A stretch of DNA of 44,091 bases from Spirogloea muscicola (taxonomy: Eukaryota; Streptophyta; Zygnematophyceae; Spirogloeales; Spirogloeaceae). Position numbers and translations under genes: made by a program. The stretch spans positions 280,879 to 324,969 of the forward strand of contig WELB01000094.1 in NCBI GenBank assembly GCA_009602725.1, in the 5' to 3' direction. Under the pieces are notes generated by a model that had not been told where the DNA came from, made no database searches, and saw only the letters and a program-made list of their open reading frames with translations. Below are positions 40,318 to 44,091 of the stretch, in pieces (the stretch's first letter is position 1; every line of letters begins with the position of its first letter).

Positions 40318-43300
40318 TCACCAGCCAACGTGGTGGCTGTACTCCACATACTGCCCTGACTTGAGGCCGATGGGCGCACGCACGAGGTGGTCTGGAATGC
40401 CAAACCCATCAACAAGCTCCCTTGCAATGCCGCGAGCCTCGAAGCACAGGCGCTCCACCAGCCGGTGAATGGCCTGAGCACGACCAATGTGTCTGCTTAA
40501 TGACTTATAATCGCTTTTTCTACTGTTATTCAAGTGTAGCACGAGCTGAAGTGCAAGGACAACGAGACACTCTTGTATACTAGACTGGGGTTCACAACTG
40601 CAAGAAAATGTTGGTGAGGCAATTGATGCTAATACTGCACACAGTCTTCATGGTTGGCAAAGAAGAGATGCAGATGTTAGGCGCAGATGTATGCTCTCAA
40701 TGGATGTGGCCTTTGTTAATGAACAGACCTTTGCCTTGTTTGGCGCCACATAGTCCTCGTTGCGGTACGTGCCAATGTCCTTCCATATGCGCTCCAGCGC
40801 AAACAGGTCGCATAGCAGCTTCAGCGCCGCTTTGGCCCCAGGATCATCACAGCTGCGAAGCAGAGCAGAAATGTCAATAAACACAGGGTTAGTACATGCT
40901 CTTGAGTTCCTCAATTTTAAAGACAGCATACTGGAAAAGTCACACGGATAGCTAATCAGGAAAAGCAGACGGCCCACAGTCCACCGCAGGCAAATCAGAT
41001 CACACATGTATATTTGGACAATGGAGAAGGGTACTGTAGCAAGTCATTGTGGGTCTGCCGCTGAGCTTGGGCATGATGCCCAGCCACACCTGTTGACAGC
41101 GTCGATGAACCTCGCCAGAATGACGGACTCGACATGCGACTCGGCGAGGGTCAGCAGGTGGTTGAGGCAGCGGTTCCACGCGCCGAAGCTGCCAAGCTTC
41201 TTGGAGTGCTTGCGCAGCCTCAGCGCCGCCGTATGCAGCAGCTTAGCTGTGCGATACTGCACCCCACCAGCAGGAAGGTAACATGTTCAGGCAAGAGACT
41301 AGTAGCAACAAGTGATCAGGCACGCAGGAGCGCGACTTGTCAATCAGGCAACTATTGGGCACTGAATTATGTCTCATGGCACTTGAGCAATCTCTTTAGA
41401 AAGTAGGGTCGATAGCATCAACTTTACAATGGTGCAGGGCCCAAGCGAGTCAGAACACTAAAGTCTGCAAGGACGAACTTAACTTTTCTATATTGTCCTG
41501 CTATATTACCAGACTTATAATCAAATCCATTGCAAGCTACAGCCGCTACTCTTGCCTTATGTCTTGGCTGTGTCCTGTTTGTACCTGGAAGGCGTCAAGC
41601 TGGAAATGAGGATCGCGTAGGTGTGCATAGCCCTCGCGGTGCGTCGAAACAGGGTTGGTCTGGCTTAGGTACGTGCCCATGTCAGCCCGCAGGTAATTCC
41701 ATGTCACTGACAGCGGCCCCACCGAGAATTTCTCCCGGTATCTCTTCAACAGGTCTGCCGAGAGCTGCCGCACGGCACGAGATGAAGTCAGTCATTGGAG
41801 GCTTAAGCAGAATCTGACCGCAACTACACTGGAAGCAAGAGCCTGTCACTAACTCCATCAAGTCCTGCAAAAGTGCGTCCTTTTCTGGTTGTTGCCCATA
41901 TTCAACAACTCAGAGATAGGCTTATGCAGGTGCTGTGATGTTCTCAGGCCTGCAGGCCTTGTTGAGCTCACAAATGCTAATCTCCTGCCATTGCAATGTT
42001 GTCGCAAGCAGCAGAGTACTGAACTTCATGATAGGATGAAGCCTTGGAGCATCTAGCTATTTGGTGACCTTTTTTGGTGGCTAAAGGTGGAGCATACTTT
42101 TGCAAACATTCCGCTACAAATCTGGGTGACCCCAAGTACTTGTTGCAATCAAGTCATGTACTAGAATAAGGCAATATGGACGTGGAGGCAGAGAAATGTA
42201 GGTGTCTGTGTGGCCACGCTTTTACCTGCTGCAAGAGAACAGTGTTGTCTCCCTCGAATGTCTGGAAGATGTCGTGGTCGTTGCGCAGAATGCCAAAGCG
42301 GTTCACCGCAGCGTACCCGTGGCCGCCGCATGACTCGCGGCACACGCTCAGGCACCGCTGCGTGTACGACGTGATGTACGCCTTGAGGCCTGCCGACAGC
42401 GCGTGCACGTCCATGACCAGCTCCTCGTCCTTGGTCTGGCCGAAGCAGAAGAGCACAACCATTGTATCAAGCATTCGTGTGGAAACAGAATTGACAATCA
42501 AAAGGTGATCAAAAGTCATTCATTGTGCTTAGTGACACTCTCTAGCCACATCTGGACCCAAATTTCCAGATTGCAGAATGGATTCTCTACAACATTCACA
42601 CTCCGAATCATTCAAAATATGGGGACCCTTACATAAACCTGCCTTTATCCTACTATGATGAAACTGATTATAAAGGAGAAGCAGATGGTCTAGCCAGCAA
42701 GCTGGCAGAGGGGCAGCACCTTCTTCATCGTGACATACTGCTTGACGAGGTAGTCAGCGGCGAAGTGGAACGCATACGTGTGCGCGAGCATGGGCATGAG
42801 CTTCTGCTGCTGGCTCTGGTAGTCCAGGATCGCGATCTCGGGCTCGTCGGGCGGCCCGAACTGCTGGCGCACGAGCGAGTAGCGCACCGCGATGGTCGCG
42901 GCCACCTTGAGGACGGCCACAGAGCCATACGCGAGGCCCACGCGGCCTCCCACGAGCTCGCCCAGCGTCGCCGCGAAGCGCTTGGATGCCGTCGAGAGGC
43001 TCGACGTGTACTTGCCCTCGGAGGAGACTTCGCCAAACCTGGGTCACAACGACAGGAGAGCATAACCCTCAGTCTAATAGTGCCGACAATGCACTAAGTG
43101 AGGAAATACCAGCCTTATAAGCTGGATTCCTTCTAGAGACAATGGAGATACTTATGTAACTCTGGCGCTGACTGACCGGTTGAGGAGGTTGTCGCGGGGG
43201 ATGCGGACGCCGCTGAAGCGGAGCGCGCCGTTGTCCACGCCGTTGAGGCCGACCTTGAGGCCGCAGTCCCGGATCTCCACGCCTGCCGCGAGGGACGCAG

Positions 43301-43933
43301 CGCAGACGGCCGTGAGCTCCTGGCCAGCAATCTCACGCTAAACCCTTAGCCCTAAAACCTGAAACCGCAAACCCTAAACCCTGAGGTTATGGGGGTTTGG
43401 TTCTCATTAGTCAGAGATTCAATTGCTGTTGTGGGATTATTCGGGACCTGGGAGGGGCCGGCCGTCGGCGGAGCGGAGGGGCACGACGAAGGCGTGCACG
43501 CCGAGGTCCTGGTGGAGGTGCGACGCGGGCGAGGGCAGGAGCAGGCGCGCGAAGACGGTGGCGGCGCGCCCGTGGCACGCCGCATTCCCGATCCACCACT
43601 TGGTCGCGCCCTCGTTGGGCGTGTCTACCACGAACTCGCCCGCCCGCAGGTCAAATGTCGCCGTTGTCTGGATGCCCTGCACGTTGGAGCCTGCATGCAT
43701 GCAGCGCGCCGGAGGAGGTAAGAGGGCGGAGGAGGGAGGAGATGGAGGGACGAGGGAGAGGGGTGAGGAGGGTTGAGGGAGCAGAGGCAGGCAGACTGCA
43801 CAGCGCACCGTGGTGGAGCTCAGTCATGGCGAAGCAGCCCGGGAGTGCGACGCTCTCGATGTTGCTGAAATACTTCTCGTAGTGCTTCTGCGTGCCGAGG
43901 TTGAGCACGGAGCCGCCCCACAGGCTGCACTTG
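40318..43933 (-). CDS. Peroxisomal acyl-CoA oxidase, 5' part outside the window
   Basis: Nine exons on the minus strand: 43933-43809, 43690-43448, 43282-43177, 43038-42720, 42435-42226, 41764-41585, 41256-41090, 40852-40729 and 40473-40318. All phases agree, giving 542 residues with the first exon(s) missing beyond 44091. The protein performs the first, H2O2-producing step of peroxisomal beta-oxidation. Key blocks are [12 protein letters not shown] and [15 protein letters not shown] (acyl and FAD binding); [69 protein letters not shown]; and [14 protein letters not shown] with the catalytic glutamate. The C-terminal domain ends [15 protein letters not shown] and EYSHHVGW. There is no C-terminal SKL-type signal, so targeting would need an N-terminal PTS2, as in plant ACX2/ACX3. 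The stretch 43934-44091 looks like pyrimidine-rich intron. Confidence 0.94.
43337..43383. repeat. Telomere-type repeats in an acyl-CoA oxidase intron
   Basis: CTAAACCCTTAGCCCTAAAA, then GCAAACCCTAAACCCTGAGG: degenerate and perfect CCCTAAA units inside the intron between exons 43690-43448 and 43282-43177. A similar short array lies at 12222-12262. Confidence 0.75.
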
Positions 43934-44091
43934 CTGGCAGGACAGCATGATCAGCACCCCTTTTCGAGGGAGAGAAGAAAGAGGGGGAGAGAGTGGGGCG
44001 GACGGCGAGGTAGGGGCGAGGTAGTTGGATTGGAGCAAAAGAGGATGGGGCTGGGTCAGAGTGCGGTGAATTGTGTGGGTGGGGGGAAGGG

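Noticed and set aside
1-44091. CRISPR arrays, bacterial operons or rRNA genes
   Set aside because: The window is eukaryotic with introns. The only clustered repeats are LINE tails, trinucleotide runs and telomere units.

Overview
This window is nuclear DNA of a eukaryote with a plant-type gene set. It is most likely a green alga, and a trebouxiophyte such as a Coccomyxa relative would fit; the species is an inference. The evidence is: genes split by many GT-AG introns; a plastid fibrillin (PAP) gene; a plant-style mitochondrial ribosomal protein uL4 gene; a plant-type peroxisomal acyl-CoA oxidase; a GT92 glycosyltransferase; and interstitial runs of the CCCTAAA telomere unit. There is a 158-base assembly gap at 18558-18715 and one ambiguous base at 32479.

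Layout. Positions 1-9800 are a graveyard of nested, mostly 5'-truncated non-LTR retrotransposons (LINEs). One long young copy (6114-8313, minus) has an uninterrupted reverse transcriptase / zinc knuckle / restriction-like endonuclease ORF. It is inserted inside the 3' tail of an older copy and flanked by a 7-base target-site duplication. From 9890 to 11309 there is a promoter (ACGT-core repeats, two CCAAT boxes, TATA box) and a two-exon gene of unknown function. Positions 11310-15170 hold intergenic DNA, a Ty3/gypsy-like scrap and a second LINE family (called LINE-B here). A GT92 glycosyltransferase gene follows (15171-18363, minus), then the gap and another LINE-A tail.

Positions 19376-22357 are bounded by outward-facing inverted ends of a DNA-transposon-like family and contain a damaged Myb/SANT-polyQ gene. 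Next come a three-exon fragment of a molybdenum-cofactor sulfurase gene (22702-23516, plus), a 373-bp TIR element (23549-23921), and the ESCRT-III gene VPS24/CHMP3 (24364-26279, plus). Convergent to it is a fibrillin gene (26779-28857, minus), followed by mitochondrial uL4 (29706-32602, minus). Positions 33000-35730 contain decayed LINE copies in opposite orientations. The right end carries an FtsJ/RrmJ-fold methyltransferase gene (35729-38978, minus) and a peroxisomal acyl-CoA oxidase running off the window (40318-43933 seen, minus).

Exon structures were built by hand: homologous protein blocks were matched and intron phases were required to agree at each junction. VPS24, fibrillin, uL4m, acyl-CoA oxidase and GT92 all close with consistent phases. 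The host genes are unrelated housekeeping genes and form no pathway. The most distinctive biology is the retroelement community: its subfamilies share one 3'-terminal stem-loop and a CTTTCTTC end, and pieces of it lie in introns and intergenic gaps of the gene-rich half.
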